DNA of 64,000 nucleotides from the NCBI RefSeq assembly GCF_021442385.1, contig NZ_MUZA01000014.1, positions 1 to 64,000 of the forward strand, written 5' to 3'. The notes under the pieces were generated by a model. The model was not told the DNA's origin and did no database searches. It saw nothing but the letters and a program-made list of their open reading frames with translations. A program made the translations under genes and the position numbers. How positions within the stretch are numbered: position 1 is the stretch's first letter; every line of letters begins with the position of its first letter. This DNA comes from Micromonospora sp. MH99 (GTDB lineage Bacteria > Actinomycetota > Actinomycetes > Mycobacteriales > Micromonosporaceae). Shown one piece after another: positions 27,536 through 35,840 of this stretch.

Positions 27536-28345
27536 GTGACGCTCGATCCCACGACCGCTGAGCGACGGGCCCTGATCACCGGCGCCACCGCCGGCATCGG
27601 CGCGGCCTTCGCCCGACGTCTGGCGGCCGACGGCTGGCAGCTGGTGCTGGTCGCCCGGGACGCCGGCCGACTGGGCGAGATGGCCACGGAGTTGGGCTCC
27701 CGGCACGGTCGTGCCGTGGAGACGTTGTCGGCGGACCTGTCCACCGACGACGGCTGCGCGACAGTCGAGCACCGGCTGACCTCCGACAGCCCCGTCCACC
27801 TGCTCGTCAACAACGCCGGCATCAGCCTGAACAAGCCGTTCCTGCGCTCCACAGCGGAGGACGAGGCACGGCTGCTCCGGCTCAACGTGCACGCCGTCAT
27901 GCGACTGACCCTGGCGGCGCTTCGGCCGATGACCGAACGGCGCGACGGGGCAGTGATAAATGTCTCTTCGGTTGCGGGTTTTGGCGCGGTGATGCCCGGG
28001 TCGACCTACTCGGCCAGCAAGGCGTGGGTCACCAATTTCAGCGAGTCCGTCGGCCAGTCGGCACGCCCATTCGGTGTCCGGGTGATGGCTCTGTGCCCCG
28101 GCTACACGCGCACCGAATTCCACGAACGGGCCGGCATCAACATGTCGAAAACGCCTGAGTGGCTGTGGCTGCGAGCCGAGGATGTCGTCGACGACGGCCT
28201 ACGTGACCTGCGGAAAGGCAAGTTGGTAAGCATCCCGGCATGGAAGTACAAGGTGGCGGTCGCCGGTTTGCGTCACGCACCGCGCCGACTGATCGAGGCC
28301 GTCTCCCGCGACACCCGTGGCCGGATCGGTCGCGACGAGCGCTGA
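27536..28345 (+). CDS. Short-chain dehydrogenase/reductase
   Basis: 269 residues. Classical SDR motifs: TGATAGIG cofactor loop near 16-23, LLVNNAG near 88-94, catalytic Ser in INVSSVAG, YSASK with Tyr-x3-Lys near 158-162, and a PG motif in CPGYTRTEF. The Asp/Arg-rich region after beta2 (VARDAGRL) favours NADP(H). The C-terminal extension (VSIPAWKYKVAVAGLRHAPR) is like that of the DltE/YqjQ-type SDRs. GTG 27536 is 8 nt after the preceding stop, with GGTGAGGA upstream. Substrate unknown. Confidence 0.88.
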   Translation: MTLDPTTAERRALITGATAGIGAAFARRLAADGWQLVLVARDAGRLGEMATELGSRHGRAVETLSADLSTDDGCATVEHRLTSDSPVHLLVNNAGISLNKPFLRSTAEDEARLLRLNVHAVMRLTLAALRPMTERRDGAVINVSSVAGFGAVMPGSTYSASKAWVTNFSESVGQSARPFGVRVMALCPGYTRTEFHERAGINMSKTPEWLWLRAEDVVDDGLRDLRKGKLVSIPAWKYKVAVAGLRHAPRRLIEAVSRDTRGRIGRDER

Positions 28346-28499
28346 GCCCGCGACGCCGGTCCCGGCAGTGGAGCCCACCGTCCGGCGTTGGCGCACCGCC
28401 ATCGGGTCGGTCGCTGAGCGTAGCCGAACATAGCCAGTCATCGGTGTCTCACCGACCTGATCCGGGAGGCCCGTCCACACGGCGTTCAGAGTTGAGCAG

Positions 28500-28514
28500 T
28501 AACCTCTATCGCCA
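28500..28514 (+). promoter_or_regulatory. Near-leaderless promoter of pyrE
   Basis: -10 TAACCT at 28500-28505 lies 8 nt before ATG 28514. No ribosome binding site is present in the 8-nt leader. Confidence 0.45.
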
Positions 28515-29053
28515 TGGGGGACCACGACGACCTGCGCAAATTCATTACCGACCTGGCTGTGGTCCACGGACGGGTCACGTTGTCATCGGGGCTCGAGGCA
28601 GACTGGTACGTCGATTTGCGGCGTGTCACGCTCCATCACCAGGCCGCTCCGTTGGTCGGTCGGGCGCTGCTCGATCTCACCGCCGACTGGGAGTACGAGG
28701 CCGTCGGTGGGCTCACCCTGGGCGCGGACCCTGTCGCGCTCTCGATGCTGCACGCCGCCGCTCCGACCGGCCGCGCCCTCGACGCCTTCGTGGTGCGAAA
28801 GGCGGGCAAGGCGCACGGTCTGCAGCGACGGATCGAGGGACCGGAGGTGGCCGGCCGCCGAGTGTTGGCGGTGGAGGACACGTCCACAACGGGCGGAAGT
28901 GTGTTGACCGCTGTCGAGGCGCTTCGTGAGGCCGGAGCCGAAGTCGTGGGCGTGGCGGTTATTGTTGATCGAGGCGCCGGCGACGCGGTGCGAGCCGCCG
29001 GATTGCCGTACAGGGCGGCCTATACGTTGGCTGACCTCGGCCTTGTGGCGTAA
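28514..29053 (+). CDS. pyrE: Orotate phosphoribosyltransferase
   Basis: 179 residues, standard length. It converts orotate and PRPP to orotidine monophosphate in pyrimidine synthesis. Signatures: GRVTLSSGLEADWYVDLRRV at the N-terminus (orotate loop), a VRKAGKAHGLQRRIEG flexible-loop segment, and the PRPP-binding motif VLAVEDTSTTGGSVLTAVEA. The start ATG 28514 has a -10 only 8 nt upstream. It stands apart from other pyr genes, as in many actinomycetes. Confidence 0.93.
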   Translation: MGDHDDLRKFITDLAVVHGRVTLSSGLEADWYVDLRRVTLHHQAAPLVGRALLDLTADWEYEAVGGLTLGADPVALSMLHAAAPTGRALDAFVVRKAGKAHGLQRRIEGPEVAGRRVLAVEDTSTTGGSVLTAVEALREAGAEVVGVAVIVDRGAGDAVRAAGLPYRAAYTLADLGLVA

Positions 29054-29119
29054 AAGTTTGCCGATTCGGATCTGCTGATATGCAGGCGGATCGATGCTGC
29101 TGGTGGAAGGATGGAATAC

Positions 29120-29488
29120 GTGGGAACTGCGTTGGCCGAAATGACAATGCCTCAGATCTCGCCGCTTGCCGGTGAGCCGATCGAACGTGCCGATGCCGAG
29201 CGTCTCGCGGGGGTCCTCAAGGCCCTCGCGGATCCCGCCCGGTTGCGGCTGCTCAGCCTGATCCAGTCGGCCCCCGAGGGCGAGGCGTGCGTCTGTGACT
29301 TGACCGCGCCGCTCGGCCTCTCTCAGCCGACGGTCAGTCACCACCTGCGTATCCTCACCGAGGCCGGCTTGCTGGAGCGGGAGAAGCGCGGTGTCTGGGC
29401 GTACTACCGGCTGGTCCCGAGTGCGATCGCGACGATCGCCGACCTGCTGACCCCGCCGCGTAAGCGGGCCACCAAGAAGGCCCGCTGA
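29120..29488 (+). CDS. ArsR/SmtB-family metal-responsive repressor
   Basis: 122 residues. The winged helix-turn-helix LGLSQPTVSHHLRILTEAGL is preceded by ACVCDLT, the alpha3 CxC motif found in ArsR-type As(III)/Cd sensors; that pair is a likely metalloid-binding site. GTG 29120 is chosen because GGAAGG lies 9 nt upstream; ATG 29111 has no spacing to a ribosome binding site. An inverted repeat CTGC-TGATAT-GCAG at 29072-29085 may be its operator. No arsenic or metal exporter is adjacent in the window, so its target is either itself or distant. Confidence 0.87.
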   Translation: MGTALAEMTMPQISPLAGEPIERADAERLAGVLKALADPARLRLLSLIQSAPEGEACVCDLTAPLGLSQPTVSHHLRILTEAGLLEREKRGVWAYYRLVPSAIATIADLLTPPRKRATKKAR

Positions 29489-29609
29489 CATAGGCGCTGC
29501 GCACCGTCCCACGCCGGGGCGGTGTCCGGTGGCGAACCAGGGGTGGCGCCACCGGTAGGTGATACCTGCTCGTCCTCGGCCGCACCGCCGGAGGGCGGGC
29601 CTGACATGC

Positions 29610-29645
29610 CGACGGCCGACCCCCTCACCAGGGGGCCGGCCGTCG
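29610..29645. terminator. Bidirectional hairpin terminator
   Basis: 16-bp stem, CGACGGCCGACCCCCT with AGGGGGCCGGCCGTCG, with one G-T mismatch and a 4-nt loop. It lies between convergent genes ending at 29488 and 29658. Confidence 0.7.
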
Positions 29646-29657
29646 TCGTACCTGCGA

Positions 29658-30479
29658 TCAGCGCTCCTGGCCGTGCCCCCGACGGTCGTGGTCGTGCGGG
29701 TGCTCGTCGTGGTCGAACTTCTCGCGTACCGCGTCGACCGCGCCCGCAGCGCTGGCCGCCGCGACCACCGCTACCGCCTCGCCGCGCTTGCGCGCCCGCC
29801 GGTCACGCAGGAACTCGAAGAAGATCGGCAGCACCGAGATCAGGATGATCAGGGCGACCACCGGCAGGATGTAGTGGTCGATCTTGTCGCCGATGGCCTT
29901 GTAGATCCGGTCGGCCAGCAGGTAGCCGATCAGCAGGATGCCGTCCACCCAGAGCACCGCGCCGACGATGTTCCACATCAGGAACTGCCGGGCCGGCATG
30001 CCCAGCGCCCCGGCGACCGGGTTGAGGAACGTCCGTACGATCGGGATGAAGCGCGCCAGCACCACTGCCTTCGCCGGGCCGAACTTCTGGAAGTAGTACT
30101 CGGCCTTCTCGACGTACTCCTTCTTGAAGAGCCGCGAGTTGGGCCGCTCGAACATCCGCCGGCCGTACCGCGCGCCGAGCCAGTGCCCCAACTGGGCGCC
30201 GAGGATCGCGCAGATCGGCCCGCCGATGAGCAGGCCGGCCAGCGAGAGCCGGGTGCCGTCACCGAAGATGGCGTCCGCCACCGGCGAGGCGGCCACGCCG
30301 GCGAGGAACAGCAGCGAGTCGCCGGGGAAGAAGAAACCCACCAGCAGGCCGGTCTCGGCGAAGAGGATCACCCAGACGCCCACCAGCCCGAAGGTCTGCA
30401 ACAGGTCCTTGGGATCGAGCGGGTTCAGGGCGACGCTCTCCGTGAGAGCGCGGGTCTTCTCAGCTGTGTCCACGGCCAC
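29658..30479 (-). CDS. DedA-family membrane protein
   Basis: About 273 residues. DedA hallmarks are FFFPGDSLLFLAGV near the N-terminus and the RFIPIVRTFLNPVAGALGM block, with the conserved R and P residues of these half-transporters. Four to five hydrophobic segments are present. The C-terminal tail is charged and histidine-rich (DHDEHPHDHDRRGHGQER) and could bind metal. DedA proteins recycle undecaprenyl phosphate or other lipids by flipping or proton-coupled transport. The start is GTG 30479 or GTG 30473; a -10-like TACCCT lies just upstream on the minus strand, which would favour a leaderless start near 30473. Confidence 0.88.
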   Translation of the reverse strand: MAVDTAEKTRALTESVALNPLDPKDLLQTFGLVGVWVILFAETGLLVGFFFPGDSLLFLAGVAASPVADAIFGDGTRLSLAGLLIGGPICAILGAQLGHWLGARYGRRMFERPNSRLFKKEYVEKAEYYFQKFGPAKAVVLARFIPIVRTFLNPVAGALGMPARQFLMWNIVGAVLWVDGILLIGYLLADRIYKAIGDKIDHYILPVVALIILISVLPIFFEFLRDRRARKRGEAVAVVAAASAAGAVDAVREKFDHDEHPHDHDRRGHGQER

Positions 30480-30548
30480 AAAGGGTACCGAAGCCCCGTG
30501 CCCGTACCGCGCCGGACCGGCTCCCACCACCCGCTGGCCGTAAACGGC

Positions 30549-30583
30549 GGTGCCCCGCCGACAAGCGTTGTCGGCGGGGCACC
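30549..30583. terminator. Terminator of the LPxTG protein gene
   Basis: 16-bp perfect stem, GGTGCCCCGCCGACAA and its complement, with a 3-nt GCG loop, 35 nt past the minus-strand stop at 30618. Confidence 0.75.
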
Positions 30584-30617
30584 CGTGGTACGGGATGGAT
30601 CAGATTGTTCGCGTGGA

Positions 30618-32174
30618 TCAGGCGACGAAGCGGGTCCGGCGGCGCTTGGCCACCAGGTAACCGCCCACGCCCGCGACGAGCAGCAGCGCGCCGATGCCGG
30701 CGATCAGGCCGGTCGACTGACCGGTGATCGGCAGCGCGCCACCGTCACCGCCACCCTCGCCGCCGCCGTTACCGCCGGCTGCACCCTTGATGGTGAAGGC
30801 CGAGGTGTCGTTCTTCGGGTTGAGGTCGGCGATGGTGGACCCCTCGCCTTCCAGGTTGAAGTGCAGCAGGTGAACTGAGCCCGGTGCGCCGGCCAGATTG
30901 TCGATGCGCAGCCCGAACTCGAAGACGGCCGCGTCGCCCTTGTGCAGGGTGTCGTACCAGAGGCAGAGGTAGGCGCGCGCGCCCGGATCGCCGTACCAGC
31001 CGACCATCTCGCCGTCCTTGAACGGCGAGCACTCGTCCGGCGCGGTCACGACGGTCGCGCCGGCCGGAATGGTGATTTCGGCGGCGGTCGTCAGCTCGCG
31101 GGGCGAGTACGTGTTGATGGCAGCCGGGCCGTTGTTGACGAAGCCGACCTTGGTGTTGACGGTCTTGCCTACAGCACCGGCAACCTCGGCCCCGGTGGCG
31201 GCAACGTCGGCCCGCTGGTTGCCGGTCACGGTCGCCGTGATCATCGTGACGTTGTTGCTCGGATCCTTGTCGGTCTGCTTGAGCTGACGGGCCTGCGTGG
31301 TCGGCGCCGGGACCAGGGTCAGCGCCGCGCCGGTGCCCTTTCGCCATTCGCCGGCCGGGAAGGGGAACTCCGCGAGGAACGCAGCCCAGTCGCCATCGGC
31401 GAACCACTCAGCCGAGCCGTACTGCTCGCCCGGTGCCCAGGCGTCCGGTGCGATCTTGAGCATGGACGACGAGTCCAACTGGACGACGGCTTCCGGCTCG
31501 ATCTTCTGGTCCATCGCGCACTGGGCGAAGTTGGTGCCGAATGCGTAGAGGTAGGAGCAGTTCGAGTGCTGGGCCGCGGTGAGACCGGTGCCCGTCAGCA
31601 ACAGGACAGCGCCGTTCGTCGTCTTGTCACCGACGTTCGCGACGCGCAGGGGCGCCTTCACGGACGCTCCTGGCGCACCCGAGACCTCAAGGACGTCGTC
31701 CGCCTTGAGATCCACGCCCTCGCCCACCTCGATCGTGGACGTGGCAGTGACATTCGCCCTGCCCTTGGAGGCCATGGTCAGGGTGAGGTCAGCCTTCTTG
31801 CCCACCGACGCGGTGTCCTTGGCCTTGACGGTGAGGTCGAGGACATAGTCGATGGTCTCGGCACCCTTGAGATTGCAGGTGATGGTCGTTGCGGTCTGCG
31901 AGCAGCCGGCCACCGAGTCGGTCAGGGTGACCGTGGCGAAGTCGGCGACCGCAGAGCGGTCAACAGTGATGGTGAAGTTCTCCGGCAGGGCCTCGGCGAA
32001 CGCCTGGAGCATGACGGACTTGGCCTCACCGCCGGGGGCGAGGAGGGCGTTGTTCGCGTACAGGAAGACCTCGTTCGAGGGCTCCTCGGCGAGGGCCGGG
32101 CTGGCGGAGGCGGCGACGAACGCGCCTGCGACGCCCAGGCCGGCGAGCCAGCGCCGAGTGGAGTGGGTGAGCAT
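30618..32174 (-). CDS. Sortase-anchored (LPxTG) surface protein
   Basis: 518 residues. A signal peptide (RRWLAGLGVAGAFVAASASPALA) is cleaved near residue 29. Several beta-rich domains follow (for example FTITVDRSAVADFATVTLTD and VSGAPGASVKAPLRVANVGD), resembling CARDB/DUF11-type repeats, with a few cysteines that could pair. A glycine-rich linker (GGNGGGEGGGDGG) leads to the LPITG sorting motif, then a transmembrane helix and a basic tail (KRRRTRFVA). This is the classical cell-wall sorting signal. No sortase gene is in the window. The divergent sigma factor/LCP operon shares its upstream region, which may mean common control of envelope functions. Confidence 0.9.
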   Translation of the reverse strand: MLTHSTRRWLAGLGVAGAFVAASASPALAEEPSNEVFLYANNALLAPGGEAKSVMLQAFAEALPENFTITVDRSAVADFATVTLTDSVAGCSQTATTITCNLKGAETIDYVLDLTVKAKDTASVGKKADLTLTMASKGRANVTATSTIEVGEGVDLKADDVLEVSGAPGASVKAPLRVANVGDKTTNGAVLLLTGTGLTAAQHSNCSYLYAFGTNFAQCAMDQKIEPEAVVQLDSSSMLKIAPDAWAPGEQYGSAEWFADGDWAAFLAEFPFPAGEWRKGTGAALTLVPAPTTQARQLKQTDKDPSNNVTMITATVTGNQRADVAATGAEVAGAVGKTVNTKVGFVNNGPAAINTYSPRELTTAAEITIPAGATVVTAPDECSPFKDGEMVGWYGDPGARAYLCLWYDTLHKGDAAVFEFGLRIDNLAGAPGSVHLLHFNLEGEGSTIADLNPKNDTSAFTIKGAAGGNGGGEGGGDGGALPITGQSTGLIAGIGALLLVAGVGGYLVAKRRRTRFVA

Positions 32175-32302
32175 CAGGGGGGATTCCTCCAGTAGGGGGA
32201 TTCAGGTGCAGCCTGCGGATCTTAAGGAATCGCTAAGGTTCGCTGTCGCCCCTGATCACCGCTCGGTCGCCAACATGAACCGAAAGGTTGATCAGCGTCG
32301 CC

Positions 32303-32331
32303 GCAACGTTCAGGCCGTCCGCTCCCGTCAT
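32303..32331 (+). promoter_or_regulatory. Possible ECF-type promoter of the sigma-factor operon
   Basis: GCAACG at 32303-32308 and CGTCAT at 32326-32331 are spaced by 17 bp, upstream of the sigma-factor gene. The GCAAC / CGTC pattern is typical of extracytoplasmic-function sigma promoters, suggesting autoregulation. There is no experimental support. Confidence 0.4.
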
Positions 32332-32356
32332 CTGAGGCAGGACCCCGGGAGGTGCA

Positions 32357-32842
32357 GTGACGTACGAGGAGTTCGCGGACACGCGGCTTGCCCCGCTGCT
32401 GCGGTACGCGGTGATGCTCACCGGCGATCCGCACCAGGCGCAGGATCTGGTGCAGGAGACGATGGTCCGGGTCCAGCTCAACTGGCGGCGGGTCGTCCGC
32501 GCGGACTCGCCCGAGCGGTACGTGCGCCGGATGCTCACCAACCAGTACGTCGACTGGAAACGCGGCTCGTGGATGCGCCGGGTGCTGCTGCGCGGTGAGC
32601 CCGACGAGTCCCTGCCGGCGTCGGTCGACCACGCCCAGTCCGCCGTGGACCGGGACCAGATCTGGTCGTGGCTGTCCCGGCTGCCGCGCCGGCAGCGCGC
32701 CACTCTCGTGCTGCGCTACTACGAGGACCTACCCGACGCCGAGATCGCCGACATTCTCGGCTGCGCCGTCGGCACCGTACGTTCGTCCATCTCCCGGGCC
32801 CTGGCCACGCTCCGGGCCGAGTATGTGGAGGTTCGCTCATGA
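32357..32842 (+). CDS. RNA polymerase sigma factor, SigE-like ECF group
   Basis: 161 residues, a minimal ECF sigma factor. Region 2 includes LLRYAVMLTGDPHQAQDLVQ; region 4 includes LPRRQRATLVLRYYEDLPDA, then EIADILGCAVGTVRSSISRA. GTG 32357 follows GGGAGG by 4 nt. The ATGA overlap with the next gene couples the two. There is no separate anti-sigma gene: the next gene's cytoplasmic N-terminus takes that position. Confidence 0.92.
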   Translation: MTYEEFADTRLAPLLRYAVMLTGDPHQAQDLVQETMVRVQLNWRRVVRADSPERYVRRMLTNQYVDWKRGSWMRRVLLRGEPDESLPASVDHAQSAVDRDQIWSWLSRLPRRQRATLVLRYYEDLPDAEIADILGCAVGTVRSSISRALATLRAEYVEVRS

Positions 32843-33903
32843 TCGAGGATGACCTGCGGGCCGCCTTCGCCCGGCACGAGCCGCTGACCCCGCCGACCGG
32901 TCCGTTGCGGGCCGCCATCGACCGTCTGGCGATCGGCCGGCGTCGACGCCGTCGCCGCTGGCAGGCCGGTGGCACCGCGCTGGCCCTGCTCGGGGTGCTG
33001 GGGCTCGGGGTGCCGCTGTTGACTCCGGAGCGCGCGGGGCCGCCGCCGACCGCCGAGCTGCTCGGTGAGTCGGCTCGGCCGGCACCGTCCGGCGCGCTGA
33101 ACATCCTGCTGCTCGGCATCGACGGCGACGGGCGGACGGCGGCACGCGCGGACGCGGTCCTGTTGGTGCACATCCCCGCCGACCGCAGCCGCCCCTACCT
33201 GGTGTCGCTGCCGCGTGACCTGGGGGTGCCGATTCCGGGCCAGGGAACCGACAAGCTGAACGCCGCGTTCCCGTTCGGCGCCGGTTTCACCCGTCCCGAG
33301 CTGACCAAGGGGTACGAGCTGACTCGCCGTACGGTGGCCGAGCTGACCGGGGTCCGGGTCGACGCCGGCGTGGTGCTGACGTACCGCGCGGTGCGCTCGC
33401 TTACCGACGCGGTCGGCGGGGTGCCGGTCTGCCTGCCCGAACGGGTTCGCTCCGTCCACACGAAGCGGGTCTTCCCGGCCGGCTGCCAACGTCTCGACGG
33501 CGCCGCGTCGGTCGACCTGCTCCGCCAGCGCTACGGTCTGCCCGAGGGAAGTCAGGATCGGGACCGCAACGCCCGGCTCTTCGCCGCCGGGCTGGTCCGC
33601 CAGAGCACCGACCAGGGCGTGCTCACCGATCCGGTACGCCTCGCCAAGCTGCTGACCACCGTCGGCCCGGACCTCGTCGTGTCACCCGACCGAGGGACCC
33701 TGCTGGACCTGCTGCGGCTCGCCCCCACGCTGCGATCGGTGGAGCCGGTCGGGATCGGCCTGCCGGTCGCCTGGCCGACCGGGAAGGAGCGCTACCTGCG
33801 TACCGACCCGAAGCTCGCGCCGGAGTTCCTGACCGCGCTGCGGGACGACCGGCTCGGCGACTGGACGGCCCGGCACCCGAAGCTGGTCGACGAAGCCCGC
33901 TGA
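32839..33903 (+). CDS. LytR-CpsA-Psr family protein with anti-sigma-like N-terminus
   Basis: 354 residues. Residues 1-42 are cytoplasmic (MIEDDLRAAFARHEPLTPPT, then LRAAIDRLAIGRRRRRRRW), like the short anti-sigma-type N-termini seen in partners of SigE-family factors. One transmembrane helix follows (about 43-62). The extracytoplasmic LCP domain shows LNILLLGIDGDG, the arginine-rich ADAVLLVHIPADRSRPYLVS, SLPRDLGVPIPG and DAVGGVPVCLP. LCP enzymes transfer teichoic-acid or arabinogalactan-type polymers to peptidoglycan. The ATG overlaps the sigma stop by 4 nt. The combination suggests the LCP protein senses envelope status and restrains its sigma factor; this is inference. Confidence 0.82.
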   Translation: MIEDDLRAAFARHEPLTPPTGPLRAAIDRLAIGRRRRRRRWQAGGTALALLGVLGLGVPLLTPERAGPPPTAELLGESARPAPSGALNILLLGIDGDGRTAARADAVLLVHIPADRSRPYLVSLPRDLGVPIPGQGTDKLNAAFPFGAGFTRPELTKGYELTRRTVAELTGVRVDAGVVLTYRAVRSLTDAVGGVPVCLPERVRSVHTKRVFPAGCQRLDGAASVDLLRQRYGLPEGSQDRDRNARLFAAGLVRQSTDQGVLTDPVRLAKLLTTVGPDLVVSPDRGTLLDLLRLAPTLRSVEPVGIGLPVAWPTGKERYLRTDPKLAPEFLTALRDDRLGDWTARHPKLVDEAR

Positions 33904-33907
33904 GCGG

Positions 33908-34120
33908 TCAGCGGTAGTCGTCCTCGTCCCCGGTGACCACCCGGGCCTGCTCCATGGCATCCCAGTCGTCGACCTCCATGCCGCGCTGCGGCTCGACGTC
34001 GACGTGGGCCGGGTCGACCACGGTGGCCTGCTCGACCGCGTCGGCCGGCTCCGCCTCGGGGTCGCGTTCGTCGGCGGCGAGGTGGTCGCCGGGGGTGAAG
34101 TCCTCATCGGGCTGACCCAT
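33908..34120 (-). CDS. Small acidic hypothetical protein, 70 aa
   Basis: MGQPDEDFTPGDHLAADERD and onward, very acidic, with PQRGMEVDDWDAMEQARVVT near the C-terminus. ATG 34120 is preceded by GGGAGGG. It is likely disordered with short conserved motifs; such Asp/Glu-rich small proteins are common in actinobacteria, and some belong to DUF5709-like groups, but the match is not certain. Convergent with the LCP gene, with only 4 nt between stops. Confidence 0.6.
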   Translation of the reverse strand: MGQPDEDFTPGDHLAADERDPEAEPADAVEQATVVDPAHVDVEPQRGMEVDDWDAMEQARVVTGDEDDYR

Positions 34121-34242
34121 GGTCCCTCCCGGGTTCTCGGGGCACGATTCCCACCACCGTACGGGCTGCGTCGACGCCGCGCGCGGAAGCCGAGTCGGCG
34201 GAATCAACCCATGACGGCGCGCGCCGATGCCAGGATGGTGCC

Positions 34243-34626
34243 GTGGGCTTCCTCATCCGACTGGCGATCACCGCTGTCGCGTTGTGGGTGACCACCCTGA
34301 TCGTGCCCGGCGTCGACGTGCACGGCCGTTCGGGTGGCAACACCGTGCTCACGCTGATCGTGGTGGCGCTCATCTTCGGCGTGATCAACGCGGTGCTCAA
34401 GCCGATCATCCGGGTGGTCGGCTGCGTGTTCTACCTGCTGACGCTGGGCCTGTTCGCGCTTGTCGTCAACGCGCTGCTCTTCCTGCTCACCGACCGGATC
34501 GCCCGCGGGCTCGACCTGCCGTTCCAGGTGGACGGCTTCTGGCCGGCGTTCTGGGGAGCCATCGTGATGACAGTGGTCACCTGGCTGATCAGCGTCATCG
34601 TGCCGGACCGTCTGGACACCCGGTGA
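34243..34626 (+). CDS. Phage-holin-family-like small membrane protein
   Basis: 127 residues with four hydrophobic helices (FLIRLAITAVALWVTTLIVP; VLTLIVVALIFGVINAVLKP; VFYLLTLGLFALVVNALLFL; FWGAIVMTVVTWLISVIVPD). The pattern matches the mycobacterial-type 4-TM holin family (YvlD-like), which are usually ordinary membrane proteins rather than phage holins. GTG 34243 has only a weak upstream GG-rich site. No phage genes are nearby. Function unknown. Confidence 0.82.
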   Translation: MGFLIRLAITAVALWVTTLIVPGVDVHGRSGGNTVLTLIVVALIFGVINAVLKPIIRVVGCVFYLLTLGLFALVVNALLFLLTDRIARGLDLPFQVDGFWPAFWGAIVMTVVTWLISVIVPDRLDTR

Positions 34627-34762
34627 GCGGCTGACACCCCCCTCGGTTGGTCCTGCCCACCACACCTGCGGGATACTGCCGGGCGGAGGACAGCGCGGTC
34701 CGGCGCACAAGTGAACAACAGCGGCCAGCACGGCCGAGAGTGGTAAGTAAGGAGCGCATCAC

Positions 34763-35788
34763 ATGCCCATCGCTTCCCCCGAGGCCTACGCGGAGATGCT
34801 GGACCGCGCCAAGGCTGGCCGGTACGCGTACCCCGCGATCAACGTGACCTCCTCCCAGACGCTGAACGCGGCGCTCAAGGGCTTCGCCGACGCGGAGAGC
34901 GACGGCATCATCCAGGTCTCCACCGGTGGTGCCGAGTACCTGTCCGGTCCCTCGATCAAGGACATGGTCACCGGCGCGGTGGCGTTCGCCGCGTACGCGC
35001 ACGAGGTGGCCAAGAAGTACCCGGTCAACATCGCGCTGCACACCGACCACTGCCCGAAGGACAAGCTGGACAAGTTCGTCCGGCCGCTGATGGGCATCTC
35101 GCAGGAGCGGGTGAAGCGCGGCGAGCAGCCGCTGTACCAGTCGCACATGTGGGACGGGTCGGCCGTGCCGGTCGCCGAGAACCTGCAGATCGCCTCCCAG
35201 CTCCTCGACGAGGCCGCCAAGGGCAAGATCGTCCTCGAGATCGAGGTCGGCGTCGTCGGTGGCGAGGAGGACGGCGTCGAGAACGCCATCAACGACAAGC
35301 TCTACACCACGGTCGAGGACGGCCTGGCCATGGTCGAGGCGCTCGGCCTGGGCGAGAAGGGCCGCTACATGGCGGCGCTGACCTTCGGCAACGTGCACGG
35401 CGTCTACAAGCCGGGCAACGTCAAGCTCCGCCCCGAGATCCTCAACCAGATCCAGGAGGCGGTCGGCGCCAAGTACGGCAAGGACAAGCCGCTCAGCCTG
35501 GTCTTCCACGGCGGCTCGGGCTCCCTGCTGAGCGAGATCCGCGAGGCTCTCGACTACGGCGTGGTGAAGATGAACATCGACACCGACACGCAGTACGCCT
35601 TCACCCGGCCCGTCGCGGACCACATGCTCCGCAACTACGACGGCGTGCTGAAGATCGACGGCGAGGTCGGCAACAAGAAGCAGTACGACCCGCGTACCTG
35701 GGGCAAGGCCGCCGAGGCCGGCCTGGCCGCCCGGGTCGTCGAGGCGTGCGAGCACCTGCGCTCCACCGGCACCACGATGTCCAAGTAA
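34763..35788 (+). CDS. fba: Class II fructose-bisphosphate aldolase
   Basis: 341 residues. It cleaves fructose-1,6-bisphosphate to dihydroxyacetone phosphate and glyceraldehyde-3-phosphate. Zinc-site residues are visible in ALHTDHCPKDKL (His and Asp), the glutamate-rich loop EIEVGVVGGEEDG, and NVHGVYKPGNVKL and FHGGSGSLLSEI (His). Typical of the long actinobacterial/yeast-like class IIa form. ATG 34763 follows AAGGAG. Confidence 0.97.
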   Translation: MPIASPEAYAEMLDRAKAGRYAYPAINVTSSQTLNAALKGFADAESDGIIQVSTGGAEYLSGPSIKDMVTGAVAFAAYAHEVAKKYPVNIALHTDHCPKDKLDKFVRPLMGISQERVKRGEQPLYQSHMWDGSAVPVAENLQIASQLLDEAAKGKIVLEIEVGVVGGEEDGVENAINDKLYTTVEDGLAMVEALGLGEKGRYMAALTFGNVHGVYKPGNVKLRPEILNQIQEAVGAKYGKDKPLSLVFHGGSGSLLSEIREALDYGVVKMNIDTDTQYAFTRPVADHMLRNYDGVLKIDGEVGNKKQYDPRTWGKAAEAGLAARVVEACEHLRSTGTTMSK

Positions 35789-35800
35789 CGACGTACGGCC

Positions 35801-35838
35801 CGACGGCCGGCTCTCCCCTCGGGGGAGCCGGCCGTCGT
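35801..35838. terminator. Bidirectional terminator between fba and the LOG gene
   Basis: CGACGGCCGGCTCTCCCC pairs with GGGGGAGCCGGCCGTCG over about 17 bp with one mismatch. It lies 12 nt after the fba stop and just before the minus-strand stop at 35841. Confidence 0.75.
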
Positions 35839-35840
35839 CG

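Noticed and set aside
34243-34626. A prophage remnant, because of the holin-family protein
   Set aside because: No other phage gene is near; this four-helix family is a normal chromosomal membrane protein in actinobacteria.
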